Shown here in pieces: positions 8,327 through 14,862 of a stretch of DNA of 22,747 nucleotides. How positions within the stretch are numbered: the first letter of the stretch is position 1; the number at the start of each line of letters is the position of its first letter. Made by a program: the position numbers and the translations under genes. The stretch spans positions 1-22,747 of the forward strand of contig JANQQF010000016.1 of the NCBI GenBank assembly GCA_028285035.1. The letters run 5' to 3'. The notes below the pieces were generated by a model, which ran no database searches, was not told where the DNA came from, and saw only the letters and a program-made list of their open reading frames with translations. Source of the stretch: Phycisphaerae bacterium. GTDB taxonomy: Bacteria > Chloroflexota > Anaerolineae > 4572-78 > J111.

Positions 8327-8375
8327 GGTATATTTCTGGTACGAGACTGGTACAACGGAAAATGTTTCATGGTAC
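8327..8375 (+). promoter_or_regulatory. 11-bp-phased GGTA direct-repeat array
   Basis: GGTA occurs at 8327, 8338, 8349 and 8371, i.e. at spacings of 11, 11 and 22 bp; the middle two lie in CTGGTAC and the last in TGGTAC overlapping the STAND start codon. Direct repeats at 11-bp spacing are typical binding sites of OmpR/SARP-type winged-helix regulators. Such a winged helix is encoded at 11598-13040, but the link is inference. Confidence 0.45.
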
Positions 8376-9784
8376 ACCGGAATTTACAGGCTTTTGGACA
8401 GCGTTTGCGTCATCTTCGGCAAAATGCTGGCCTTTCTCAAGAAGGGTTAGCGGGTCGAATGAGTCAAATTCATGCCAAAATTACAGAAGACGCTGATTTA
8501 AGGGTTGATGGGAATCGAATTTCGAAATGGGAGCGGGCTTTTCAAGATAAACAAGGTCGAATCTGGAAGCCAACCCGACAACAGACCCTTTACTTAATTG
8601 AAGCTTTTGCGGATCAATTAGGGCCTGAAATGTCTCATAATTGGGCCTTACAAGCTGGCTATCGCTTGAACAATGACGATCTAAAATCCATTTTTTCAGA
8701 ACCATTAGACGTACTAACTTCTTATCTACCCGCCTCACCTGATATGCATACAAACTTAAAACGTCTAAGCCTTCCCGTTGATCAAGTACTGTTCGGTATC
8801 GATCTTCCTTGTCATGACTTACATCAAGTACTTAATGTCATTTCAGCCCCTTGGCTTATTGCAATTGATGGGATTGGTGGGATTGGAAAGACTGCTCTTG
8901 TTGGAAAACTAGTTCACGACCTGATTGGAACTAATCGGTTTTATGATATTGCCTGGGTTAGTGCGAAACAGGAAGAGTATTTTGCAAGCCAAGGATTAAG
9001 GTTAATTGACCAATCAGTCATGAATCGGAACACCTTAGTTGACTCCCTCCTAGAACAATTGGGAAAAGATATACCGCCACTCACTTCTTTTGAAGAAAAG
9101 CTCACAGTTTTACTTGGCTTATTGAAAAGACAATCATATCTGATTATTATTGATAATCTGGAAACTGTTGCTGATTATGAAGTCATATTGCCATTACTTC
9201 GTAAACTAGCGGATCCAACTAAATTTCTATTAACGAGCCGACACAGTTTAAGTGCTTATTCAGATATATATTGTCTCAGCTTGCCTGAGTTACCTCAAGC
9301 TGATGTTTATTATTTTATTGAACATGAGGCTAAGATTCGAGGAATTTCCACCCTAGTTGAGGCTTCGCAAGCACAATTGGAGTTAATATTTAATGTTGTG
9401 GGTGGAAATCCTCTGGCTCTAAAGCTCGTCATTGGACAAATTCAACTATTCCCTTTATCAACCGTGCTGCTTAGCCTACAAAAAGCAGTTGGTAAAAAAA
9501 TATCCGATTTATACACTTATATTTATTGGCAAGCCTGGAAATCTCTAGACCCCTCGGCCCGTGAAATTTTTTTAGTGATGCCGCTAGCTCAAGGGGGAAG
9601 CTTGCAACAACTTGTCTCCCTAAGTGATTTAGAGAATAGTGAATTAATACACGCGTTAGAAAAACTCATTAACTTATCACTTATTGAGGTAACAGGCGAC
9701 CTCGAATACAGACGTTATCATATCCATCGTTTGACAGAGACTTTTTTATTAACCGAGGTTGCGCAATGGCAACTCACTCTTTAG
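8369..9784 (+). CDS. XRE-HTH / NB-ARC STAND ATPase
   Basis: This 471-aa protein starts with an XRE-type helix-turn-helix (about 6-95, with FGQRLRHLRQNAGLSQ and ISKWER). An NB-ARC NTPase follows: Walker A GIGGIGKT (168-175), Walker B YLIIIDNLE (257-265), sensor FLLTSRH and GGNPLALKL (345-353). A helical segment ends in HIHRLTETFLL. STAND proteins switch between closed and oligomeric states on ligand binding; with an XRE domain the output is probably transcription. The usual C-terminal TPR sensor is missing here but is encoded by the overlapping downstream gene. The ribosome binding site before the ATG is weak (ACGGAAA). An 11-bp-phased repeat array lies upstream. Confidence 0.85.
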   Translation: MVHRNLQAFGQRLRHLRQNAGLSQEGLAGRMSQIHAKITEDADLRVDGNRISKWERAFQDKQGRIWKPTRQQTLYLIEAFADQLGPEMSHNWALQAGYRLNNDDLKSIFSEPLDVLTSYLPASPDMHTNLKRLSLPVDQVLFGIDLPCHDLHQVLNVISAPWLIAIDGIGGIGKTALVGKLVHDLIGTNRFYDIAWVSAKQEEYFASQGLRLIDQSVMNRNTLVDSLLEQLGKDIPPLTSFEEKLTVLLGLLKRQSYLIIIDNLETVADYEVILPLLRKLADPTKFLLTSRHSLSAYSDIYCLSLPELPQADVYYFIEHEAKIRGISTLVEASQAQLELIFNVVGGNPLALKLVIGQIQLFPLSTVLLSLQKAVGKKISDLYTYIYWQAWKSLDPSAREIFLVMPLAQGGSLQQLVSLSDLENSELIHALEKLINLSLIEVTGDLEYRRYHIHRLTETFLLTEVAQWQLTL

Positions 9785-10977
9785 ACGATAATTCATACTA
9801 TGCCCGATTCTTTCGTAAAAAAATTGGTACAAATCTTCAATACTGGCACAGATTTCTAAATAGGTCCATATCGAGTATTGAAAATTTAGACGGTGAACGT
9901 GCGTGTATCATCAATGCGATTTCATATGGACTTAGTTTTGATGAAACTTGGGATCAGGTATATCAGTTAATGATCCCTTTCTCCTTGTATATTGAAAAGC
10001 GGGGTCCTTGGAAGGTTTGGCATCAACTCCTAATTCAAGCCATTGATAAGGCTCAAAGCCTTAAAGAAATAGACCGGGCCACCACCCTATCGATTTTATT
10101 AGCTAAACTTTTGCAACGTCAACAACAATATCCACTTGCTATCAGCCAATATAAACAGGCTATCAAGTTAGCCCGCCAAACTAATAACTTATATGAGGAG
10201 GCTCGAGCCTGTACAAATTTGGGTTATTTATATATCGAGGAGAGTCGATTTTATAGAGCTAGGATTTTATGTTGCTACGCCCTTGATATTTTTAACGCTC
10301 TCAATAACAATCATGGGTTAGCCCATACAGAAAATCATTTAGGGATGTTGTGTATTCGGCAGGAAGATTGGGCACAAGCACAGCAACATCTGCAAAGAGC
10401 CTGTGAAATATGGCAAATAATGAATGATGATTACGGTTTAATGTACGGATTAATCAATTTAGGCCTGCTTTATGATGAGATGCAACAGCCGCAACAGGCA
10501 ATAGATTATCTGGAGAAGGCTCTACAGATAGCCAATTCAACAGGCGACGAATTGAACACAGCTGTCATCTATATGAATATGGGTGTCGCTTATCGTTATT
10601 TGAAGAACTTTCGTCAATCTGAATATTATGCTCGACAAGCAGAGACCATCTTCAAACAAAAATCCAATCTACATCGGCTGGCAGATGTGTGGGGTAATTT
10701 GGGGCTTGTTTATAGTAATCAAAAAAAATGGTTGGAGGCCCAATTTTACCTTGATATTTCTCTAAAGACTCATCGCCAATTACAAGACAAATCAAAAGAA
10801 ATAGATACGTTGTTATATCAATTAGAGTATGAGCTAGTTCAAATGAATGACTCAAATCTATCACCTTTATTAAACGAATTAGATTCGCTTATCGCTCAAC
10901 ATGGTCGACCTAAGCAAAAAAAAACGCTCTTATCTCTTTTTAGTCAATATAACTCCGACCTTTCTAGAAGAATTTAA
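9766..10977 (+). CDS. TPR protein, probable sensor partner of the STAND ATPase
   Basis: This 403-aa protein has a helical N-terminal part of about 100 residues, then six tetratricopeptide repeats with a 40-residue period (about 106-340), of the type A.a..NLG.ly......A...l..Al.i. The 40-residue period is typical of ligand-binding TPRs in STAND and peptide-sensing regulators. The gene starts inside the 3' end of the STAND gene (19-base overlap, different frame). A GAGG at 9755-9758 lies 7 bases before its ATG, which supports a separate, translationally coupled protein. Single-chain HTH-NB-ARC-TPR proteins of about 870 aa are common, so this may be a split gene. No slippery heptamer for a -1 shift is visible at the junction. 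Confidence 0.8.
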   Translation: MATHSLDDNSYYARFFRKKIGTNLQYWHRFLNRSISSIENLDGERACIINAISYGLSFDETWDQVYQLMIPFSLYIEKRGPWKVWHQLLIQAIDKAQSLKEIDRATTLSILLAKLLQRQQQYPLAISQYKQAIKLARQTNNLYEEARACTNLGYLYIEESRFYRARILCCYALDIFNALNNNHGLAHTENHLGMLCIRQEDWAQAQQHLQRACEIWQIMNDDYGLMYGLINLGLLYDEMQQPQQAIDYLEKALQIANSTGDELNTAVIYMNMGVAYRYLKNFRQSEYYARQAETIFKQKSNLHRLADVWGNLGLVYSNQKKWLEAQFYLDISLKTHRQLQDKSKEIDTLLYQLEYELVQMNDSNLSPLLNELDSLIAQHGRPKQKKTLLSLFSQYNSDLSRRI

Positions 10978-10980
10978 TGA

Positions 10981-11031
10981 TGGCCTCCAAGTCCATCAAA
11001 GCAAGTGAAGCACCTAGTGCCTCGGAGGCCA
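10981..11031. terminator. stem-loop between convergent genes
   Basis: TGGCCTCC (10981-10988) pairs with GGAGGCCA (11024-11031), and an inner GCAC-CTA-GTGC hairpin (11010-11020) lies in the loop. It sits between the stop of the TPR gene and the stop of the convergent peptide gene, where a shared terminator is expected. There is no strong T-tract on either side, so efficiency is uncertain. Confidence 0.45.
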
Positions 11032-11046
11032 AACATTTACAAAAAT

Positions 11047-11199
11047 CTAGCAGCCACCACCAGCACCAGCACAATTGTCAGCAATGGCTGGTACATTGAC
11101 CCAGTCTGCCAATGAGTCAGCTACACCCAACGTGGTCGCTGTAGCCATTGCAACAAATGCCAAACTGGCAACTGCAACAATAATACGCTTTGTTAACAT
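11047..11199 (-). CDS. 50-aa secreted Cys/Gly-tail peptide
   Basis: An ORF of 50 codons begins with MLTKR, followed by a hydrophobic core (about residues 6-21, IIVAVASLAFVAMATA) typical of a signal peptide. A short acidic stretch with one Trp (DSLADWVNVPAIADN) comes next, and the last residues are CAGAGGGC. AAAGGAGG stands 7 bases before the ATG, an almost ideal Shine-Dalgarno site, so translation is very likely. Cleavage after ATA (residues 19-21) or after GVA (25-27) would release a peptide of about 23-29 residues with two cysteines six residues apart, able to form a disulfide or carry a modification. No RiPP-modifying enzyme is visible in the window. Neighbours are a convergent TPR protein and a divergent ATPase-winged-helix regulator, which suggests a signalling or bacteriocin-like peptide; function is unknown. 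Confidence 0.75.
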   Translation of the reverse strand: MLTKRIIVAVASLAFVAMATATTLGVADSLADWVNVPAIADNCAGAGGGC

Positions 11200-11206
11200 C
11201 TCTATG

Positions 11207-11231
11207 CCTCCTTTCTACAAAGATTAGGAGG
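11207..11231 (-). promoter_or_regulatory. Shine-Dalgarno with complementary sequence upstream
   Basis: On the minus strand AGGAGG (11212 to 11207) is the core of the peptide gene's ribosome binding site. CCTCCT (11231 to 11226) lies 13 bases upstream and is its exact complement, so the two can form a 6-bp stem that would hide the site. This suggests translational control of the peptide. Confidence 0.5.
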
Positions 11232-11242
11232 GCTATGGAGAT

Positions 11243-11280
11243 GAGGGTTCCCTCGGCTGAAGACCGATATGGTTTCAGCC
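11243..11280 (-). promoter_or_regulatory. two adjacent leader hairpins of the peptide gene
   Basis: GGTTTCAGCC (11271-11280) pairs with GGCTGAAGACC (11255-11265) in a 10-bp stem with one bulged base and a 5-base loop. Directly next to it is the palindrome GAGGGTTCCCTC (11243-11254). On the mRNA its GAGGG arm could pair alternatively with the CCTCC that masks the Shine-Dalgarno. I do not recognise it as a known riboswitch class. Confidence 0.45.
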
Positions 11281-11597
11281 TACTCGCGAGTTATCTATAA
11301 GCCCTATCCGATATATGAATGGGCCCAGATCAAAAATCGAACTATTTGTAATATATCGGGAAAAATGCAAAAAGTCCTTATCTGACGCTTGGATACACTT
11401 AGAGACCGATTTCAGCACAAATTTAGATTTGAGGGTTTATACTGACTAGATTTCAGAAGCTTGTGACAAAATAATCTAAAAAGCAGATTGAATAAGGTAA
11501 TCTCTTAAGCTCTTTGTTGATCGTTGGGAATTCTTATTGATCGCTTTTGTGGGCTCTGTTTGTATAGAGATATAAATAAATTCGAGGAATTTATAAG

Positions 11598-13040
11598 ATG
11601 GTCATAAAACAACCTTGGACAGAATATCCAAAAACATATCGAGCTAAGGAAATGAAGATTTTAATAAGCTGGATTACCTCCGGCGAGAGCGGTTCAGTGA
11701 TAGGGCTTTTGGGGTCAGGTCGATCAAATCTCTTAGGGTTTTTATGTTATAGACCTGATGCTATTCAACTATATCTATCAGAACAGGCGAAATCCATTGC
11801 CTTAGTTTCTGTAGATTTAAATAACTTACCTGACAATAATCTTTCCGCACTCTATCGGGTAATATTGCGTTCTTTTTATCGAGTTCGTAATCATTTTGAC
11901 CAAAAACTACAAGAGTTAATTATTGAGTTGTACCAAAAAAATCAAAGAGAAAGTGATGCCTTTTTATCACAAAGTGCTTTACAAGAGCTTCTATTACAAT
12001 TTGAGATGCAACAAACCCAAGTTGTCTTGGTCCTTAATCGTTTTGAGCGTTTTTGCCAATACGCAGATAAACAGATGGTCAATACATTACGTGGATTGCG
12101 GGATGATTTTAAGGATACCCTTTGTTATTTAGTGGGCATGGCTCAAGAAGTATCATATTTTACTGATATTTCAATTTTAGGAGATATGTATGACATTCTA
12201 GATAGTCATTTGTGCTGGATAGGGGCAATGGAGGCAGATGATGCCCTAAATGTTATTAAGCGGGCCACAAAGTCTGTGGCTATTCCACCAAATGAAAGCG
12301 AAGTCAGGACAATATTGTCTCTCACCGGAGGATTCCCTTCTTTACTAAAAGCAACGTGTCATTGGTGGCTTAATACCGACGAAAAGCCTGTATTAGATCA
12401 ATGGATAAAAGATTTGGAACCCCATCGAAGTATTCAGCATCGTCTCAATAGAATTTGGGCTGGTTTGACCCAAGAAGAGCAATTTGTGTTGTCTGAATTA
12501 CAAAAACTTCAAACTGTGAAAAGTCCTTCTACAGAGACGACTTTAACCAAGGATAAAAATAAACATTTTGATAAAAAAAATCAGAAGTTTATTGAGGAGA
12601 ATCGATTAACCTTAAATCAACTGGTTACTAAAGGGGTTTGTTACCAGAAAATGTCGCGGTGGTATGTTCAAGGTGATTTGTTAGCTGAATTTGTAGCTAA
12701 AGCTGAGGGGCGAGGCAGGGGGAGAATTTGGTTAGATGAAGACTCTGGAGAGCTTTATCAAGGGCAAACATTATTAAAAGATTTAAACGCATTAGAGAGG
12801 GCTGTTTTATCGTTCTTGGTTAAAAATCCCCAGACTCGTTTCCCAAAAACTGAGCTAATTATAAACACCTGGCCCGATGAACTTCGACGTGAGGGTGTAA
12901 CAGACAATAGTTTATATCAGGTGATATTCACAATTCGCAGAGCAATTGAACCAAACCCGAGTGATCCTTCATATCTCCTTTCTTGGCGAGGTAAGCCAGA
13001 GGGTGGATATCAATTCTTCCCGGAAGGTCGTCCCAGGTAG
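11598..13040 (+). CDS. P-loop ATPase fused to C-terminal winged-helix DNA-binding domain
   Basis: In this 480-aa protein, residues about 10-280 are a STAND/ORC-like ATPase: a P-loop GLLGSGRS (36-43) in which Arg42 replaces the usual Lys, a degenerate Walker B (VVLVLNRFERF, about 142-152) and a GGFPSLLKA segment (244-252). Residues about 385-475 form an OmpR/PhoB-type winged helix (GELYQGQTLL, LERAVLSFLV, DNSLYQVIFTIRRAIEP, GYQFFP). The likely role is a transcription regulator whose DNA binding is governed by the N-terminal domain. The atypical P-loop and Walker B leave ATP hydrolysis in doubt. The ATG has GAGGA 9 bases upstream. It is divergent from the peptide gene, so it may control that gene or the GGTA array near 8327; both are inference. 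Confidence 0.8.
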   Translation: MVIKQPWTEYPKTYRAKEMKILISWITSGESGSVIGLLGSGRSNLLGFLCYRPDAIQLYLSEQAKSIALVSVDLNNLPDNNLSALYRVILRSFYRVRNHFDQKLQELIIELYQKNQRESDAFLSQSALQELLLQFEMQQTQVVLVLNRFERFCQYADKQMVNTLRGLRDDFKDTLCYLVGMAQEVSYFTDISILGDMYDILDSHLCWIGAMEADDALNVIKRATKSVAIPPNESEVRTILSLTGGFPSLLKATCHWWLNTDEKPVLDQWIKDLEPHRSIQHRLNRIWAGLTQEEQFVLSELQKLQTVKSPSTETTLTKDKNKHFDKKNQKFIEENRLTLNQLVTKGVCYQKMSRWYVQGDLLAEFVAKAEGRGRGRIWLDEDSGELYQGQTLLKDLNALERAVLSFLVKNPQTRFPKTELIINTWPDELRREGVTDNSLYQVIFTIRRAIEPNPSDPSYLLSWRGKPEGGYQFFPEGRPR

Positions 13041-13093
13041 GTCAGTCACATCGTACTCAACGATCAATTTTATAAACACATTCCACTTCCCTC

Positions 13094-13122
13094 TTGCCCA
13101 ACCCTACCACTTCAGTTAAACT
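13094..13122 (+). promoter_or_regulatory. promoter for leaderless mRNA of TPR-GT4 gene
   Basis: TTGCCC (13094-13099), a 17-base spacer and TAAACT (13117-13122) are followed by 6 bases and then the ATG at 13129. With standard -10 geometry the +1 is the A of the ATG. No Shine-Dalgarno is present. The same hexamers and spacing precede the GT61 gene. Confidence 0.65.
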
Positions 13123-13128
13123 AAATCT

Positions 13129-14817
13129 ATGAACCCAGACCAGCTTTTCCACCAAGCCACTCAGGCCCACCAACAGGGCAATCTGCCACAGGCCGAGCAG
13201 TTGTACTGCCAAGTTGTCACCCAAGCCCCCAGCCACGCGGATGCCCACCATCTGTTGGGTTTGGTGTGCAGTCAGCAGGGGCGGCACACGGAGGCGGGAC
13301 AACATCTGCAGCAGGCGATTCGATTGAGTCCGGCCAATGCGATTTATCAGAATAATTTGGGTGAAGTGTTACGGCTGCAGGGACAGTTAATTGAAGCAGC
13401 GGGAGCTTATCAACAAGCGCTGACTCTTGCCCCCGACTTTGCCGAAGCGTACTGCAACTTGGGCAATGTATCGTGGCAGCAAGGGCAGGCCGATGGGGCG
13501 ATTCGGTGCTATCGGCAGGCGATTCGATTTAAGCCAACATATGTTAAGGCATATCAAAATTTGAGTGGGGCATTAGCAGAGCGGGGGCAGGACGAAGAGG
13601 CGGAGGCGTTTGGGACGTTTGTGCAGATTTTGGTAGCCCCCCCCAGCCACCCTTTGGGGGGAGAAAAAGATAACCATTCTCCTCACTGGGGAGCTAGAGG
13701 TGCCACAAAACACATTCTTTTCCTTGACCCCCTCAACGTCGATTACACACCCAACACACCCTATCGTCAGCCGCTGGGAGGATCACAATCGGCCTTATGT
13801 TATTTAGCCGAGGCTTTTGCCGAGCAAGGCCACACGGTTTATCTCTTCAATCGCAATAGCCAGCCCCGCCTTGCCCGTGGGGTGTTGAGCTTAACCCTGC
13901 CGACCAACCTCAACAAAATCCAGCCGATTTTGGCTCAACTCCAGCTTGATGCGGTGATCGTGTGCAACTATGCTCCGATTATCGAGTGGCTCATCCCGCA
14001 ATTTGGACCAAAGACTCGACTCATTCTATGGACGGGCCACGCCCACGACCAATCCGATGTGAAGGCCCTTGCCAACCCTGACATCGCTAATGGTTGGAAT
14101 GCAATCGCTTTTGTTAGTGAGTGGCAGAAAACGCAATATCTACAGCAATTCCCCTTGGACCCAGCTCGCTGTGTGGTGATGCGTAATGCCATCAGCCCTC
14201 GGTTTGAGCACGTATTTGATGAGGCAGACGCCGTGTTACCCCAAAAGCAGCCCCCGTTGTTGGTCTACACCAGCACGCCATTTCGAGGGTTGGACCGACT
14301 ACTGGCTGCCTTTCCGCTCATTCAGGCCGAGATTCCCGATGTTGGTCTCAAAATCTTTTCCAGTATGAAGGTTTATCAATGGGCGGAGAAGGATCGGGAG
14401 TTTCAGCATCTGTATCAACAGGCGCAGGCGATGCCAGGGGTGGAGTACGTCGGCTCGATTCCCCAGCCGGAACTGGCGGCAGAGTTACGTCAAGCCACAG
14501 TGTTAGCCTATCCCAACACTTACGCCGAAACCTCCTGCATCGTGGTGATGGAGGCGATGGCTAGCGGCTGTCGCGTGGTGACGAGTGATTTGGGGGCTTT
14601 GCCTGAAACGTCGGCTGGTTTCGCCGACCTAATTTCGTTCGATCTACCTGCTGATCAATATGTAGAACAATTCAGCCAACAAGTCATCGCTGTCCTCAAA
14701 CAAACCATTGCCAATGATCCTGAAACCGAGGCTGATCTCAAGCGACAAATCGATTTTGCCAACACGCACTACACGTGGCGGAGTCGCGCTCAAGAGTGGT
14801 TGGAATGGTTGGCTTAA
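13129..14817 (+). CDS. TPR - family 4 glycosyltransferase fusion
   Basis: In this 562-aa protein, residues 1-165 are four to five TPRs (34-residue period, e.g. ADAHHLLGLV and AEAYCNLGNVSWQQGQ). Residues about 194-562 are a GT-B fold glycosyltransferase of the GT4 type. The Rossmann start is HILFLDP with a GGSQSA loop, a VVMRNAI motif lies at the domain boundary and YTSTPFRGLDRLL follows. The diagnostic E-x7-E is Glu467/Glu475 in AETSCIVVMEAMASG. Donor and acceptor sugars cannot be read from sequence; a role in glycosylation of surface polysaccharide or protein is likely, since TPR fusions often bind acceptor proteins. The linker (about 168-192) is encoded by an inserted palindromic repeat. 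Transcription appears leaderless. The GT61 gene follows 45 bases later with its own promoter. Confidence 0.85.
   Translation: MNPDQLFHQATQAHQQGNLPQAEQLYCQVVTQAPSHADAHHLLGLVCSQQGRHTEAGQHLQQAIRLSPANAIYQNNLGEVLRLQGQLIEAAGAYQQALTLAPDFAEAYCNLGNVSWQQGQADGAIRCYRQAIRFKPTYVKAYQNLSGALAERGQDEEAEAFGTFVQILVAPPSHPLGGEKDNHSPHWGARGATKHILFLDPLNVDYTPNTPYRQPLGGSQSALCYLAEAFAEQGHTVYLFNRNSQPRLARGVLSLTLPTNLNKIQPILAQLQLDAVIVCNYAPIIEWLIPQFGPKTRLILWTGHAHDQSDVKALANPDIANGWNAIAFVSEWQKTQYLQQFPLDPARCVVMRNAISPRFEHVFDEADAVLPQKQPPLLVYTSTPFRGLDRLLAAFPLIQAEIPDVGLKIFSSMKVYQWAEKDREFQHLYQQAQAMPGVEYVGSIPQPELAAELRQATVLAYPNTYAETSCIVVMEAMASGCRVVTSDLGALPETSAGFADLISFDLPADQYVEQFSQQVIAVLKQTIANDPETEADLKRQIDFANTHYTWRSRAQEWLEWLA
13634..13704. 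repeat. palindromic C/G-rich repeat inserted in frame
   Basis: About 70 bases made of two hairpins: CCACCC-TTT-GGGGGG on the left and CTCC-TCACT-GGGGAG on the right, with outer ends that are imperfect inverted copies of each other (AGCCCC... and ...GGGGAGCTAGAGG). Its composition differs sharply from the flanking gene. It encodes the Pro/Gly/His-rich linker between TPR and GT domains, and resembles dispersed palindromic repeats common in cyanobacterial and other large bacterial genomes. Confidence 0.55.
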
Positions 14818-14827
14818 TTGTTTTTCC

Positions 14828-14856
14828 TTGCCCAACCATCTCTATTCAATTAAACT
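14828..14856 (+). promoter_or_regulatory. promoter for leaderless mRNA of GT61 gene
   Basis: TTGCCC (14828-14833), a 17-base spacer and TAAACT (14851-14856) end exactly 6 bases before the ATG at 14863, placing +1 on the start codon. The element matches the one before the TPR-GT4 gene, including the AACC after the -35 and the ATGAACC start context. Confidence 0.65.
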
Positions 14857-14862
14857 GACACT

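Larger units (their letters stand above)
8060..8368. other. divergent intergenic control region between operon and STAND gene
   Basis: These 309 bases separate the minus-strand HTH operon from the plus-strand STAND gene. They contain a plus-strand promoter candidate (8077-8106), two inverted repeats (8108-8124 and 8228-8262) and an 11-bp-phased GGTA array near the STAND start (from 8327). I found no convincing minus-strand promoter with good -35 and -10 hexamers. I saw no small ORF with a ribosome binding site. Confidence 0.6.
11200..11597. other. divergent intergenic region between peptide and winged-helix regulator genes
   Basis: These 398 bases hold the structured leader of the peptide gene (11207-11280), a 10-bp palindrome ACTCGCGAGT (11282-11291), and a 9-bp inverted repeat CCGATATAT / ATATATCGG (11308-11316 and 11351-11359). 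Closer to the regulator are two direct copies of TTGATCG 20 bp apart (11517-11523 and 11537-11543). The regulator has GAGGA at 11584-11588 before its ATG. I could not fix a promoter for either gene with confidence. Confidence 0.55.

Noticed and set aside
9760..9790. Programmed frameshift joining the STAND and TPR genes, suggested by CTT TAG near the end
   Set aside because: The downstream frame requires a -1 shift, whereas the prfB-type CTT-stop signal gives +1, and no slippery heptamer is present. A Shine-Dalgarno before the internal ATG explains the arrangement better.
11243..11320. Known riboswitch (c-di-GMP, SAM or TPP) in the peptide gene leader
   Set aside because: Hairpins are present, but the conserved core sequences of those classes were not found.
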